Both the position numbers and the translations under genes were made by a program. This document shows, piece after piece, positions 36,828 through 45,112 of a stretch of 54,918 nt of DNA (within the stretch, counting starts at the first letter, position 1; each line of letters begins with the position of its first letter). Source of the DNA: a virus. Location: IMG/VR virus record IMGVR_UViG_3300021957_000050, positions 1-54,918 of that record, one strand, 5' to 3'. Below the pieces are notes generated by a model, which was given only the letters and a program-made list of their open reading frames with translations, searched no databases and was not told the origin of the DNA.

Positions 36828-38318
36828 ATGCCTTTAATAGATTTAAATACTAATCTTAAGTCTTTGACTTATGGTGAGTTTGGAAGTACTGAACCTTTAG
36901 TAATAAAGGATATAAATGCTAATCCAAGCCCTAATGGTATAGCCTTGGAAGGATCTAAAAGGGTAGATGATTTAAAAAGAATAAGTAAATTACTAACACA
37001 AACTCCAGCAGCATTAAAATTTGCTTCTAACCAAGCAGCATTAGGTCTCATAGAAAAAGGTATTCAAAACCCTGACGCTAGCTTTGGAAAAAAACTCTTA
37101 GGAGGAGTTGTAGGTACAGCTACTAAGTTAGCTTCTACTTTAGCACAAGTACCTATATCTGGAACTGGTCTACATTTTGTAGAGGGTTTTGCAGGTAAAA
37201 GAGGGTACATAACAGGGGTTAGAGGACATGTAGAGTATAAGAACAAAGTAGCAAATGGCCTTTACAGTGACGGTAAAAACAACATCACCTTAAAAGGTAA
37301 AATTGAAAAATCAAACGATACTACGCTAAAAGGTAAAATACTCACTACTTATGTAGATAAGTTTATTGACGATGGAGATGACGGATCAAAAGAAAGAGAT
37401 TTGTACCAACCTGATACCACAGCTCCAACTATTATAGCTCCAACACCTAGAAATGAACGAGATCAGTTAAATAAGAACAAAAAAGGCTCTGAATATAAGG
37501 TAATTTATGTTTCACAAGAAAAAAGAAGTCACGCAGCATATGAACAAGCTAATTTTGGTTTTGATAAAAACAAATATCTTATTAATCTGAATAATAAACT
37601 ACTAAGGGATAAGGATAGTGAAGATACTACTATAGAAGTAGTAGATAGAATAAGTGGGATAGGCCCTATAGTTGGAGATTTATCTAAAGGTACAACGATC
37701 ATTGATCCAAATGATTTTGAAAATCAATATTTTAAAGATTTAATTGATTTTAACTTTAAAGTAATAACCCCTAGAAAAGGAAAAGAAGATGACTCAGAAG
37801 TAACATACTTACCCTTTAGAGCTTTCTTAGATTCTTTCAACGATAATTTTGTAGCCAATTGGAATTCACATAAGTATATAGGTAGAGCAGAATCTTTTTA
37901 TTCTTACGGTGGTTTTGAAAGAACTATCTCTTTGTCCTTTAAAATTGCGGCTAGTAGTAAAGAAGAAATACTACCTTTATATCAAAAACTTAATCTCTTG
38001 GTAGGAGCTACTGCTCCGACTTATAAAGAAGGAGGGTATATGAGAGGCCAGATCGTAGCATTAACAGTAGGGGACTACCTAAATGATACCACAGGAATTA
38101 TAACAGCCATAGACCTTTCATGGAATACAGACTACATATGGCATACAGAAGGTATGGATATAAAAAACCCATCGTCTGCCATTGGTGCTCCATCCACTAA
38201 AAAACTACCTACTGTATTGGACGTGACTGTTAGTTTCACTCCTATACATCAAGATATACCAGAGTATGGTAGTGAGTTTATCGGAGCAGAGAATACGATA
38301 TTTAAATCAGAATTTTAA
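36828..38318 (+). CDS. Putative baseplate/tail-tube-associated structural protein
   Basis: This 496-residue protein has an N-terminal 100 residues that are helical with a Gly/Ala segment (GKKLLGGVVGTATKLASTLAQV). A charged linker follows. The C-terminal 200 residues carry a recognisable beta-rich tube-like domain: SHKYIGRAESFYSYGGFERTISLSFKIAASSKEEILPLYQKLNLL, then YMRGQIVALTVGDYLNDTTGIITAIDLSW, ending in VLDVTVSFTPIHQDIPEYG. This pattern occurs in baseplate proteins that sit directly before a LysM-like protein and the hub in contractile tails, analogous to T4 gp48/gp54 tube initiators. The next gene, 4 bases on, is such a LysM-like protein. The specific identity with gp48 or gp54 is not proven. 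Confidence 0.6.
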   Translation: MPLIDLNTNLKSLTYGEFGSTEPLVIKDINANPSPNGIALEGSKRVDDLKRISKLLTQTPAALKFASNQAALGLIEKGIQNPDASFGKKLLGGVVGTATKLASTLAQVPISGTGLHFVEGFAGKRGYITGVRGHVEYKNKVANGLYSDGKNNITLKGKIEKSNDTTLKGKILTTYVDKFIDDGDDGSKERDLYQPDTTAPTIIAPTPRNERDQLNKNKKGSEYKVIYVSQEKRSHAAYEQANFGFDKNKYLINLNNKLLRDKDSEDTTIEVVDRISGIGPIVGDLSKGTTIIDPNDFENQYFKDLIDFNFKVITPRKGKEDDSEVTYLPFRAFLDSFNDNFVANWNSHKYIGRAESFYSYGGFERTISLSFKIAASSKEEILPLYQKLNLLVGATAPTYKEGGYMRGQIVALTVGDYLNDTTGIITAIDLSWNTDYIWHTEGMDIKNPSSAIGAPSTKKLPTVLDVTVSFTPIHQDIPEYGSEFIGAENTIFKSEF

Positions 38319-38322
38319 AACC

Positions 38323-38625
38323 ATGAACAGGTATAAAGACATAAAAACATTAAAAAATTCTGAAGGTTTTAGTTACAGGAGAAATACTATATTCCCGGAA
38401 ATTAAAGAATCTTTAACAGACATTTACGTTATCACTACCGCAGGAGATAGATTCGATACTCTTGCTTTGCAGTACTACAGAGACTCATCTTTATGGTGGG
38501 TTATAGCAGGAGTAAATAAAAGTAAAAAAGATTCATTAGTTGTAACACCGGGTTTACAAATTAGAATACCTATGGACGTGGCTAACATTCTAGAAGAATT
38601 TAACGATCTTAATAATGATAGGTAA
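38323..38625 (+). CDS. Baseplate wedge gp53-like protein with LysM-type domain
   Basis: The protein has 100 residues from the ATG at 38323; an upstream in-frame start at 38266 lies inside the previous gene and is less likely. The core TTAGDRFDTLALQYYRDSSLWWVIAGVNKSKKDSLVVTPGLQIRIP is a LysM-like fold: a G-D-x-x-x-x-L-A start, a W-W-I/V-A middle and a P-G-x-x-I-x-I-P end. In contractile tails this domain belongs to gp53 of T4 or gpX of P2, which help join baseplate parts around the hub. The stop abuts the hub gene start with no gap, implying coupled translation. Confidence 0.8.
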   Translation: MNRYKDIKTLKNSEGFSYRRNTIFPEIKESLTDIYVITTAGDRFDTLALQYYRDSSLWWVIAGVNKSKKDSLVVTPGLQIRIPMDVANILEEFNDLNNDR

Positions 38626-41583
38626 ATGGCAGGTAACAGCATAAAATTCGAAGGTCCTTTAAACGCCAATTGTCTTAAACAGATAGAATTTAGACAAAAA
38701 ATAAATTCTAAACCTACAAAATCCATAGAAGAACTTTCTTTATTTAATAATAGAAGTGGGTGGGTTAAAGTAACTTCAGGAGTCAATCATATTGTCGGTG
38801 TAGACAATAAAGACCTAGCAAATAGAATATACGGTGAAGACACAGAAGACGCTAAAAAAGCCTTAATAGAGCATAGATCAGCAGGCGCTAAAGAAGCAAG
38901 TAATACTGTTTTAGTTGGAGGTATATTAAGGGAGGACCTGAAAGATGATGACGCTTCTTCAAAATATAGACAAGGTTTAAATTTTTTAGATGATAAATCT
39001 AGTAGTTACTCTAACTCAATAAGGGGATTTAAAGCAATGCCAGGAATAACGGACTTTTCAATTAAGTCCATGTCAATACAGAACGGCGCAATGAAACAAG
39101 TTGAGTTCAACTTAAAAGTAAACACAGTAGAAGACTTAGATATTATAGATACACTGTACTTCAGACCAGGGTATGACATATTGGTAGAATATGGTGCAAA
39201 TGTTTATATAGACGCTGACGGAGAAATAGAAAATCAAATTTATTCTGTTTCAAAAAAGTTTCTAAAAGGAGAAAGCTTATCACAAATAGAAGACCTAACT
39301 CAAAAATATAAAGAAAAAACAGGTGGTAACTATGAGGCAATATTTGGTAAAGTTGTTAATTTTTCTTGGGATTATAATTTAGATGGCAGTTATGATTGTT
39401 CAGTAAAAATAATTACCATGGGAGATTTAATAGAATCATTGGAAATTTTGGAACCTGTTACAAATGCTGAAATAAAAAAAGATGCTGAAGAAAACAGCAA
39501 TACAGGTTCAACAACAAAAGGAACTTATGATTGGTCTGATGCTATTTCTACAATGTTACTGGCACTTATGTGGGGTACTAAATCTGCTAGAAACCGTATA
39601 AAGAAAAAATATAATGTAGATGTTTTCAGATCAATAGAGTTAAAATCAGATAAAATACAAGGACAAGATGACGCAGAAAATAACTCTGATAAATCTAAAA
39701 ATTATCACTGGTATATTACATTAAGAGATTTTTTACACCTACTTAATGAGTATTTTATACCAGCTGGAACTAAACGTGACGGTAAACTTTTTAAATTTTC
39801 AACAGATTATTCGGAAAATGGATTTACCACTTTTCATGAACATATGTCAATTGATCCAGGAATATGCTTCCTTCCATATACTGGAACAGGAAAAGCTTGG
39901 TATTTTGATTCGGACAATTGGTTTTGGCGTAACAGCTTTTTTGATAACTTTTCAAATGCAGGAGGATTACCTCCTAAAGTATTTGTAGAAGGACATAAAA
40001 AACAAAAACAGAGATTTGGTGAAGACTATAATCCTAGAAGTCCACAAGCAATATGTTTAAACATAAACCACTTACTAGAAATTCAGAATAGTTTATTAGA
40101 AGAAGCAAAAAAGAACAGTAAAACCAAAATCTCAGTTTTCAATCTTCTAAAACAAATATTAGATGACTGTGAAACAGTTATGGGGGGTATTAACGATTTA
40201 GAAATTGTATACGATTCAGATAGAAACGAATGGAGCGTTAGAGATATAGGTATTCCTAAAAAAGTAACTAAAAAAACAGTACCTAAATTAAAAGTAACAG
40301 GTACAAGTTCTTTTGTTACAAATTTATCTATTAGGTCTAAAATTAGCAGTGCTATTAATAGTGCACTAGCAATAGCTGCAACTGCTACTAACGGATCATC
40401 CAGTAATACAAATTTATTACAGTTCAATAAAAACCTTTATAATAGGTACAATACGATTAGTCCAAACAGAACTGAAGTAACAAGAGCAAATGAGGGGGAG
40501 TATTTAGAAACTATTATTGGTCAAATTGGAGGAGCATTTGCAAGGTATGCTCAAGGACACTACGATAGGAGCAAATTCACAGATAATAACTCTAACTACT
40601 ACAGGTACTGCAAAGTCAGACTCGCAACTGAGCAAGATAAACAAAGAAGACAGTTTAGAGAAGTTGGGTTTCCTGGTGTTATACCTATAGAACTTTCCTT
40701 AACCGTAGACGGTATGACTAATTTTATACCAGCTGAATCATTTCAACTCAGCAAAGGAGTACTACCAGAACGTTATGACGATCAAGTATGTTTTAGGATT
40801 ACAGAAATAGGTCAAAAAATAAGTAATGATAATAAATGGTCAACTGAAATCAAGGGTATGATGACAATGCTAGCTACCAACAGCCCAATTTACCCTAAAC
40901 CAGTACGTGAAGAAAGACCAGCACCAGATACATCTAATGTTACGTACAGACCTAAAGAAACAACAAATAGAGGTGCTATAACACCTACTAATACTCCTTG
41001 GAGTGCAGCATTTATCTCCTACATAGCACTTAAAGGAGATTCAAATTTCCCGAAAGCTGCAGCACATACTAAATATGCACAAGCAGCTAGAAGTGCTCCT
41101 AACTGGAAAGCTTTACCTGCAAGTTCAACTTCACCTCAATTGGGTGATATAATAATTAAAGGAAGAAACGGTAACACTCTAAACTTTAGTTCTTCTAGAT
41201 GGAGCGGATATTCTCATGGAGATTTAGTTACTTATATATCTCAACCTACCAACTTTGTTGAAAAAGCAGGTAAAAAATACAATACAATAGGAGGAAATGT
41301 AAACCACACAGTTAAGAAAAAATTCTTTACAGCAGATTCTGACGGTTATTATGGAAATGGTATGGTTATAGTATTAAGACCACAAGCAGGTGTAAATGTA
41401 CAGGCTATGATTAATGCAGCTACTAAAGAATGGAAGGTATGGCATGAAGATACGAAGAACCAGAAGGTAGATCAAGAACATACGGCTAATAGAAGTGGAC
41501 CAAGATCTCCATTAATATTTGAAAGACTAAAAACATACTGGGCATCAGTAAACTATTCTAACTTCCAAAAAGATACAGCATAA
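38626..41583 (+). CDS. Baseplate hub protein with C-terminal DUF2272 wall-hydrolase-like domain
   Basis: This 985-residue protein has N-terminal 750 residues that read as a hub of gp27 type: beta-strand-rich domains, FRPGYDILVEYGANVYID, then IELSLTVDGMTNFIPAESFQLSKGVLP and FRITEIGQKISNDNKWSTEIKGMM, common to hub proteins of contractile tails. Residues about 785-925 match the DUF2272 pattern: TPWSAAFISYIA (W792), FPKAAAHTKYAQAA (H814), GDIIIKGR, SHGDLV (H864, D866), YNTIGGNVNHTV. DUF2272 resembles CHAP/NlpC-type peptidoglycan hydrolases, so this would be the tail's wall-cutting activity, in the place of T4 gp5 lysozyme. The expected nucleophile position reads Ser rather than Cys (WSAAF). The stop overlaps the next start by one base. 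Confidence 0.75.
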   Translation: MAGNSIKFEGPLNANCLKQIEFRQKINSKPTKSIEELSLFNNRSGWVKVTSGVNHIVGVDNKDLANRIYGEDTEDAKKALIEHRSAGAKEASNTVLVGGILREDLKDDDASSKYRQGLNFLDDKSSSYSNSIRGFKAMPGITDFSIKSMSIQNGAMKQVEFNLKVNTVEDLDIIDTLYFRPGYDILVEYGANVYIDADGEIENQIYSVSKKFLKGESLSQIEDLTQKYKEKTGGNYEAIFGKVVNFSWDYNLDGSYDCSVKIITMGDLIESLEILEPVTNAEIKKDAEENSNTGSTTKGTYDWSDAISTMLLALMWGTKSARNRIKKKYNVDVFRSIELKSDKIQGQDDAENNSDKSKNYHWYITLRDFLHLLNEYFIPAGTKRDGKLFKFSTDYSENGFTTFHEHMSIDPGICFLPYTGTGKAWYFDSDNWFWRNSFFDNFSNAGGLPPKVFVEGHKKQKQRFGEDYNPRSPQAICLNINHLLEIQNSLLEEAKKNSKTKISVFNLLKQILDDCETVMGGINDLEIVYDSDRNEWSVRDIGIPKKVTKKTVPKLKVTGTSSFVTNLSIRSKISSAINSALAIAATATNGSSSNTNLLQFNKNLYNRYNTISPNRTEVTRANEGEYLETIIGQIGGAFARYAQGHYDRSKFTDNNSNYYRYCKVRLATEQDKQRRQFREVGFPGVIPIELSLTVDGMTNFIPAESFQLSKGVLPERYDDQVCFRITEIGQKISNDNKWSTEIKGMMTMLATNSPIYPKPVREERPAPDTSNVTYRPKETTNRGAITPTNTPWSAAFISYIALKGDSNFPKAAAHTKYAQAARSAPNWKALPASSTSPQLGDIIIKGRNGNTLNFSSSRWSGYSHGDLVTYISQPTNFVEKAGKKYNTIGGNVNHTVKKKFFTADSDGYYGNGMVIVLRPQAGVNVQAMINAATKEWKVWHEDTKNQKVDQEHTANRSGPRSPLIFERLKTYWASVNYSNFQKDTA

Positions 41584-42413
41584 TGTGGTTACCTATATTT
41601 AAATATCTGTTAAAATTTGCTAAATTAGGAATGTTCGCATTCAAAGGTACTGGGCAGGAATACCAAGGCCCGTATGTTGAGACGAATACCGGTAAATTGT
41701 ACGCTGGAGAATCCCCAACAGATACTGGACTTGAACTAATTTCAATAGACAATAACGATACATTGACTATAGGAAACGTATCAACTCCTTTTGAATCTGA
41801 AACAGTATTCCCTACCCCTGAAGACTATGCAAGAGGTTTTATGTTAAGGTATTTCCTTAAAAACCTCACTACAGGTAAGATAGTAGAAGTAAAAAATAAC
41901 AGCTATACAAAATTAATCAAAAAGAATTACTATAAAGGGGATATTTTAAAATGGATTCTAACCAAACCAGCTAAAGACATATTTAGCCAAGGCTACTTAT
42001 ATAAAGGAGCTATTACTAGAAATAAATCTAATACTAAACAAATATCCTTTAATATAACAGGATTAGATACCTTTATCACAGAGTATGATAAATTCGTTAA
42101 TATAGAATCTGATATAAAAGGTTTTAAATTTGAAGAACTTCCTAAAAAAGAGAAGATTAGAATAATTAAGCAACAGAGACCTAACATACAGAGGCCTCCA
42201 AAAGTTAAACCAAAAGCATTCTTAAAACCAGAGCCTGTAAATAATGCACCCACTATCCCTATCTCCCAATCTAATTCTCCATCTGGTGGAGGATCTACCG
42301 GTGGCGGTGGTGGAGGATTAAATCAATCCTTTGATGAAGTAATAAGTGACTCTGATAATTCATCAATGGGCAACAACAATCTAACAAGTAATTCAGCAAA
42401 TAACTATTATTAG
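41583..42413 (+). CDS. Hypothetical baseplate-region protein with disordered Gly-rich C-terminus
   Basis: The protein has 276 residues, starting inside the hub stop codon (TAATG). The N-terminus has a short hydrophobic/basic stretch (WLPIFKYLLKFAKLGMFAF), too basic for a confident signal peptide. Residues 20-170 are a folded domain with GQEYQGPYVETNTGKLYAG and PEDYARGFMLRYFLKNL, which look like conserved pieces of phage baseplate proteins. The tail from about residue 200 is Pro/Lys-rich, then Gly/Ser/Asn-rich (GGGSTGGGGGG) and probably disordered. It ends the virion module; the next gene is replication-related behind its own promoter-like element. Function unknown. Confidence 0.6.
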   Translation: MWLPIFKYLLKFAKLGMFAFKGTGQEYQGPYVETNTGKLYAGESPTDTGLELISIDNNDTLTIGNVSTPFESETVFPTPEDYARGFMLRYFLKNLTTGKIVEVKNNSYTKLIKKNYYKGDILKWILTKPAKDIFSQGYLYKGAITRNKSNTKQISFNITGLDTFITEYDKFVNIESDIKGFKFEELPKKEKIRIIKQQRPNIQRPPKVKPKAFLKPEPVNNAPTIPISQSNSPSGGGSTGGGGGGLNQSFDEVISDSDNSSMGNNNLTSNSANNYY

Positions 42414-42430
42414 TTTGTAATTCAATTTAT

Positions 42431-42450
42431 TTTTCTTATATTATATAAAA
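42431..42450 (+). promoter_or_regulatory. Putative promoter TTTTCTTATATTATATAAAA
   Basis: This TTTCTTATATTA-type element sits 10 bases before the start at 42461, marking the switch from virion to replication genes. It matches the elements at 44269, 51475 and 53742. A short AAAGGTTATAAT leader recurs before 47295. Confidence 0.5.
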
Positions 42451-42460
42451 GGTTATAATA

Positions 42461-43786
42461 ATGTTTTATATAGTTGAAGAATCTTACAAGTTAGAACGCT
42501 TAGAAAAGCTAATGAGGCTTGGCTGCTATGTAGATATTATACCTACACATGATCTTCATCACCCTAAATTAACAACTACAGTAGCAGTTTACATAAGAAT
42601 ACTAAAAAGTCAACACGGCTATATAATTCCTATAGACCACGAAGAATGTATCAATGTAGATAAACAACGTATCTACGATATTCTTTCTAAATGCAATAAA
42701 CTATATACATTAGATAAGAAAAAACTACTCTATCATTTTAATTTACAGGGAGCAATAGATATATCTTTAGTATATAGTATGGTAAAATACGAAAGATTAG
42801 ACATAACTAAAACTAATTCCACAGTTAATTATTTTTATAATAAATTTAGGGAGTTTCCACATATTAATAAACTAATACCTATATCTAAACATTTCGAAGT
42901 TTGTGAAAAAGCATATGAAGCGGTAAGTCCTGTATTAGATATTGAAATCCCCTCTGGATTTGATTTTTATAATAATACGGCTACTAATGTATTTTTCTTA
43001 TTAGAGCAACATGGTATTGGAATAGATTATGATAAATTTCTGGAGAACTTTACTCCAAGAGATCCCGTATACAATATTAAGAACAATAAAGTTTTAACCT
43101 TTTATAATTTATATAATGCTACTTCCAGACCTACTAATGCTTTCAACAGCGTTAATTTCGCTGCTATACCTAAAAGTGAGCAGCATCGAAACTGTTTCCA
43201 CCCGACCAATGATTACTTTGTTGAGTTTGATTTTGATGGTTATCACCTTAGGTTACTTTGTAATCAGATTGGATATGAACTTACCCCTGAGTCTGCTCAT
43301 AAGCAACTAGCAAAACATTACTTTGGAACTGAAGATATTACTGATGAACAGTATATTGAAGCTAAACAAATTAATTTTCAAGCTATATACGGTAAAATAC
43401 CAGAAGAACATAAAAATTTAAAAATATTTAAACTAATACAGGAATATATTGATAATATGTGGGCAGTCTATAAAGACAAAGGAGTAGTAAGTAATCCTCA
43501 ATCAGGAAAACCGTTTACTAACAACCTTAAAGACACTCATCCAGCTAAGTTAATGAATTATATGATGCAATCGTTGGAAACCTCAAATAATATTCTTATA
43601 TTGAAAGAAGTACTGCGATACTTAAGAAATAAAAAGACTAAAATATCGCTTTATACATATGATGCTATCTTATTTGATTTTAGTAAAGAAGACGGCAAAG
43701 AGACTTTAAATGAACTGAAAGATATACTAGAAAGCGGTAAAAAATATCCAGTAAAATTTAAGTACAATAAAAATTTAGTTTTGTAG
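42461..43786 (+). CDS. Short, divergent family-A DNA polymerase-like protein
   Basis: This 441-residue protein carries the three PolA palm motifs in order. Motif A is FDFDGYHLRLL with D257 for the catalytic aspartate, but His replaces the usual Glu steric gate. Motif B is EAKQINFQAIYG with K302, Phe and Tyr at the expected spacing, though the conserved Arg four residues before Lys is Tyr. Motif C is TYDAILFDF with D401, reading Y-D-A instead of H-D-E. MMQSLETSNNILILKEVLRYL matches the Q-helix before motif C. The N-terminal 230 residues lack clear exonuclease carboxylates, though YHFNLQGAIDISLVYSMV resembles a decayed exonuclease motif. At half the usual length it lacks much of the thumb. It may be a repair or accessory polymerase, or inactive; T4-like phages normally use a family-B polymerase, not seen here. 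Confidence 0.75.
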   Translation: MFYIVEESYKLERLEKLMRLGCYVDIIPTHDLHHPKLTTTVAVYIRILKSQHGYIIPIDHEECINVDKQRIYDILSKCNKLYTLDKKKLLYHFNLQGAIDISLVYSMVKYERLDITKTNSTVNYFYNKFREFPHINKLIPISKHFEVCEKAYEAVSPVLDIEIPSGFDFYNNTATNVFFLLEQHGIGIDYDKFLENFTPRDPVYNIKNNKVLTFYNLYNATSRPTNAFNSVNFAAIPKSEQHRNCFHPTNDYFVEFDFDGYHLRLLCNQIGYELTPESAHKQLAKHYFGTEDITDEQYIEAKQINFQAIYGKIPEEHKNLKIFKLIQEYIDNMWAVYKDKGVVSNPQSGKPFTNNLKDTHPAKLMNYMMQSLETSNNILILKEVLRYLRNKKTKISLYTYDAILFDFSKEDGKETLNELKDILESGKKYPVKFKYNKNLVL

Positions 43787-43794
43787 AACAGTTT

Positions 43795-43807
43795 ATATTT
43801 ATAATAA
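43795..43807 (+). promoter_or_regulatory. Putative promoter abutting start codon (ATATTTATAATAA-ATG)
   Basis: The sequence matches the tail-gene elements at 30773 and 32579 but touches the ATG at 43808. If it is a -10 box, either translation starts downstream or the message is leaderless; it could instead be an A/T-rich translation-start enhancer. Confidence 0.4.
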
Positions 43808-44263
43808 ATGCGAGTAGATACGGATTTTTCAGTCGATTATGATTTCGACGACATTTTTTTAAGTGGTGATATGAGTAACAAATTGTTCTGTACGTTTTCG
43901 ACCCAAGAGAATTTAGAAAACGTCCTTACTTCAATACAGGAAAGATATAAGATTATATATAGTAAGATCTTTGTACTTTATTCTAAAAGTCAAGATGAAT
44001 ATATATGTACTTATAACGTTGATTTCGGTAATGTCTCAGCTTTCTTAGATAATACTATCTTGGTTCATAGAAAGAAAGAAACAAATACCCTCTACACAAT
44101 CAATGCTCTTAATACACTCATAAAACAGCTCAATGGCGGACAGCTTGACTCTTCTTATAGGATCAATTGGGCGGATTACAGAAACTGCGTACTTTTAACC
44201 AAAGGACCAGAATTAAAAAGGATAAATACTAAATTATTTAACATAATAGAGTTGGATAATTGA
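43808..44263 (+). CDS. Conserved hypothetical protein upstream of gp32
   Basis: The protein has 151 residues. The N-terminus is acidic (MRVDTDFSVDYDFDDIF), followed by an alpha/beta domain with NLENVLTSIQERYKIIYSKIFVLYS, EYICTYNVDFGNVSAFLDNTILVHRKKETNTLYTINALNTLI and a C-terminal YRINWADYRNCVLLTKGPELKRINTKLFNIIEL. The strict ILVHRKKETNTLYTINALN stretch looks under strong selection. There is no metal site or membrane helix. T4 places gp33 and gp59 next to gp32, but I see no convincing similarity to either. The position between the polymerase-like gene and gp32 suggests a replication or transcription accessory role, which is inference. Confidence 0.6.
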   Translation: MRVDTDFSVDYDFDDIFLSGDMSNKLFCTFSTQENLENVLTSIQERYKIIYSKIFVLYSKSQDEYICTYNVDFGNVSAFLDNTILVHRKKETNTLYTINALNTLIKQLNGGQLDSSYRINWADYRNCVLLTKGPELKRINTKLFNIIELDN

Positions 44264-44268
44264 TTTTT

Positions 44269-44286
44269 TATTCTTATATTAATAGA
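44269..44286 (+). promoter_or_regulatory. Putative promoter TTATTCTTATATTAATAG before gp32
   Basis: This TTCTTATATTA-type element lies 26 bases before the gp32 start and just after the previous stop. It would drive the gp32-uvsX-rnh unit, whose genes then overlap or nearly abut. Confidence 0.55.
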
Positions 44287-44312
44287 GTAATACATTTAAA
44301 AATTAGTTATAT

Positions 44313-45110
44313 ATGGATATTAATGCAATCAAGGCTAAACTAGATGCCTTAAACAACAACGGTCAGGATAGAGAAAAGACTGACTACTCCAAGATTTTTT
44401 GGAAACCACAACTGGGCAAACAAACGTTACGTATTGTACCGTCTGCTTTTGACCCTGCATTTCCTTTTAAGGAATTGAAATTTCACTACGGAATCGGAAA
44501 GTATCCGATGGTAGCACTATCTAACTTTGGTAAGCAAGACCCTATTGAAGAGTTTGTTAAAGAGTTAAGAAAAACGAATGATAAAGATAACTGGTCTCTA
44601 TCAGGGAAAATCAGTCCTAAAACTAGGATATTTGCTCCAGTAATCGTTAGAGGAGAGGAGGACAAAGGAGTTCGACTTTGGGGATTCGGAATTACTATTT
44701 ATAAAGCTTTATTAGCTTTAGCAGAAGATGAAGACATCGGAGATTTTACAGATGTAATCAACGGATGGGATATGGTAGTTGAACAAACTCAAGGTAACCC
44801 TTACCCTGAAACTACAGTTAGGATTAAACCTAAACAAACTCCCTTATCAGATAATAACGACTTAGTAGATACTTGGTTAAAAACTCAACCTAACCCAGTA
44901 GAAGTACATAGTCAATACGATTATGATTTTATTAAAAAACAACTTCAAAACTATCTAAACCCAGGTTCAGGAGACGAAACGACTGAAACACCTGCTAAAG
45001 ATAAACTGCCAGAAAGCTTAGGTCAACAAAAAACTGACTTTACTTTGGAAACAGCTACGGCTGGCAACAAAGACACAGTAAGTAAATTTGATGATCTATT
45101 TAACGAATAA
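44313..45110 (+). CDS. Single-stranded DNA-binding protein (gp32-like), without zinc ligands
   Basis: This 265-residue protein starts with a short helix (MDINAIKAKLDAL) equivalent to the self-assembly arm. It continues with YSKIFWKPQLGKQTLRIVPS, FPFKELKFHYGI, an OB-fold core (TRIFAPVIVRGEEDKGVRLWGFGITIYKALLAL) and NPYPETTVRIKPKQTPL, all as in T4-type gp32. The C-terminus is acidic and ends KFDDLFNE, the partner-binding tail. T4 gp32 (301 residues) has a zinc site made of one His and three Cys after the FHY region. This protein contains no cysteine at all, so it must fold without zinc. It coats ssDNA during replication and recombination and leads the unit with uvsX, 2 bases away. Confidence 0.88.
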   Translation: MDINAIKAKLDALNNNGQDREKTDYSKIFWKPQLGKQTLRIVPSAFDPAFPFKELKFHYGIGKYPMVALSNFGKQDPIEEFVKELRKTNDKDNWSLSGKISPKTRIFAPVIVRGEEDKGVRLWGFGITIYKALLALAEDEDIGDFTDVINGWDMVVEQTQGNPYPETTVRIKPKQTPLSDNNDLVDTWLKTQPNPVEVHSQYDYDFIKKQLQNYLNPGSGDETTETPAKDKLPESLGQQKTDFTLETATAGNKDTVSKFDDLFNE

Positions 45111-45112
45111 AC

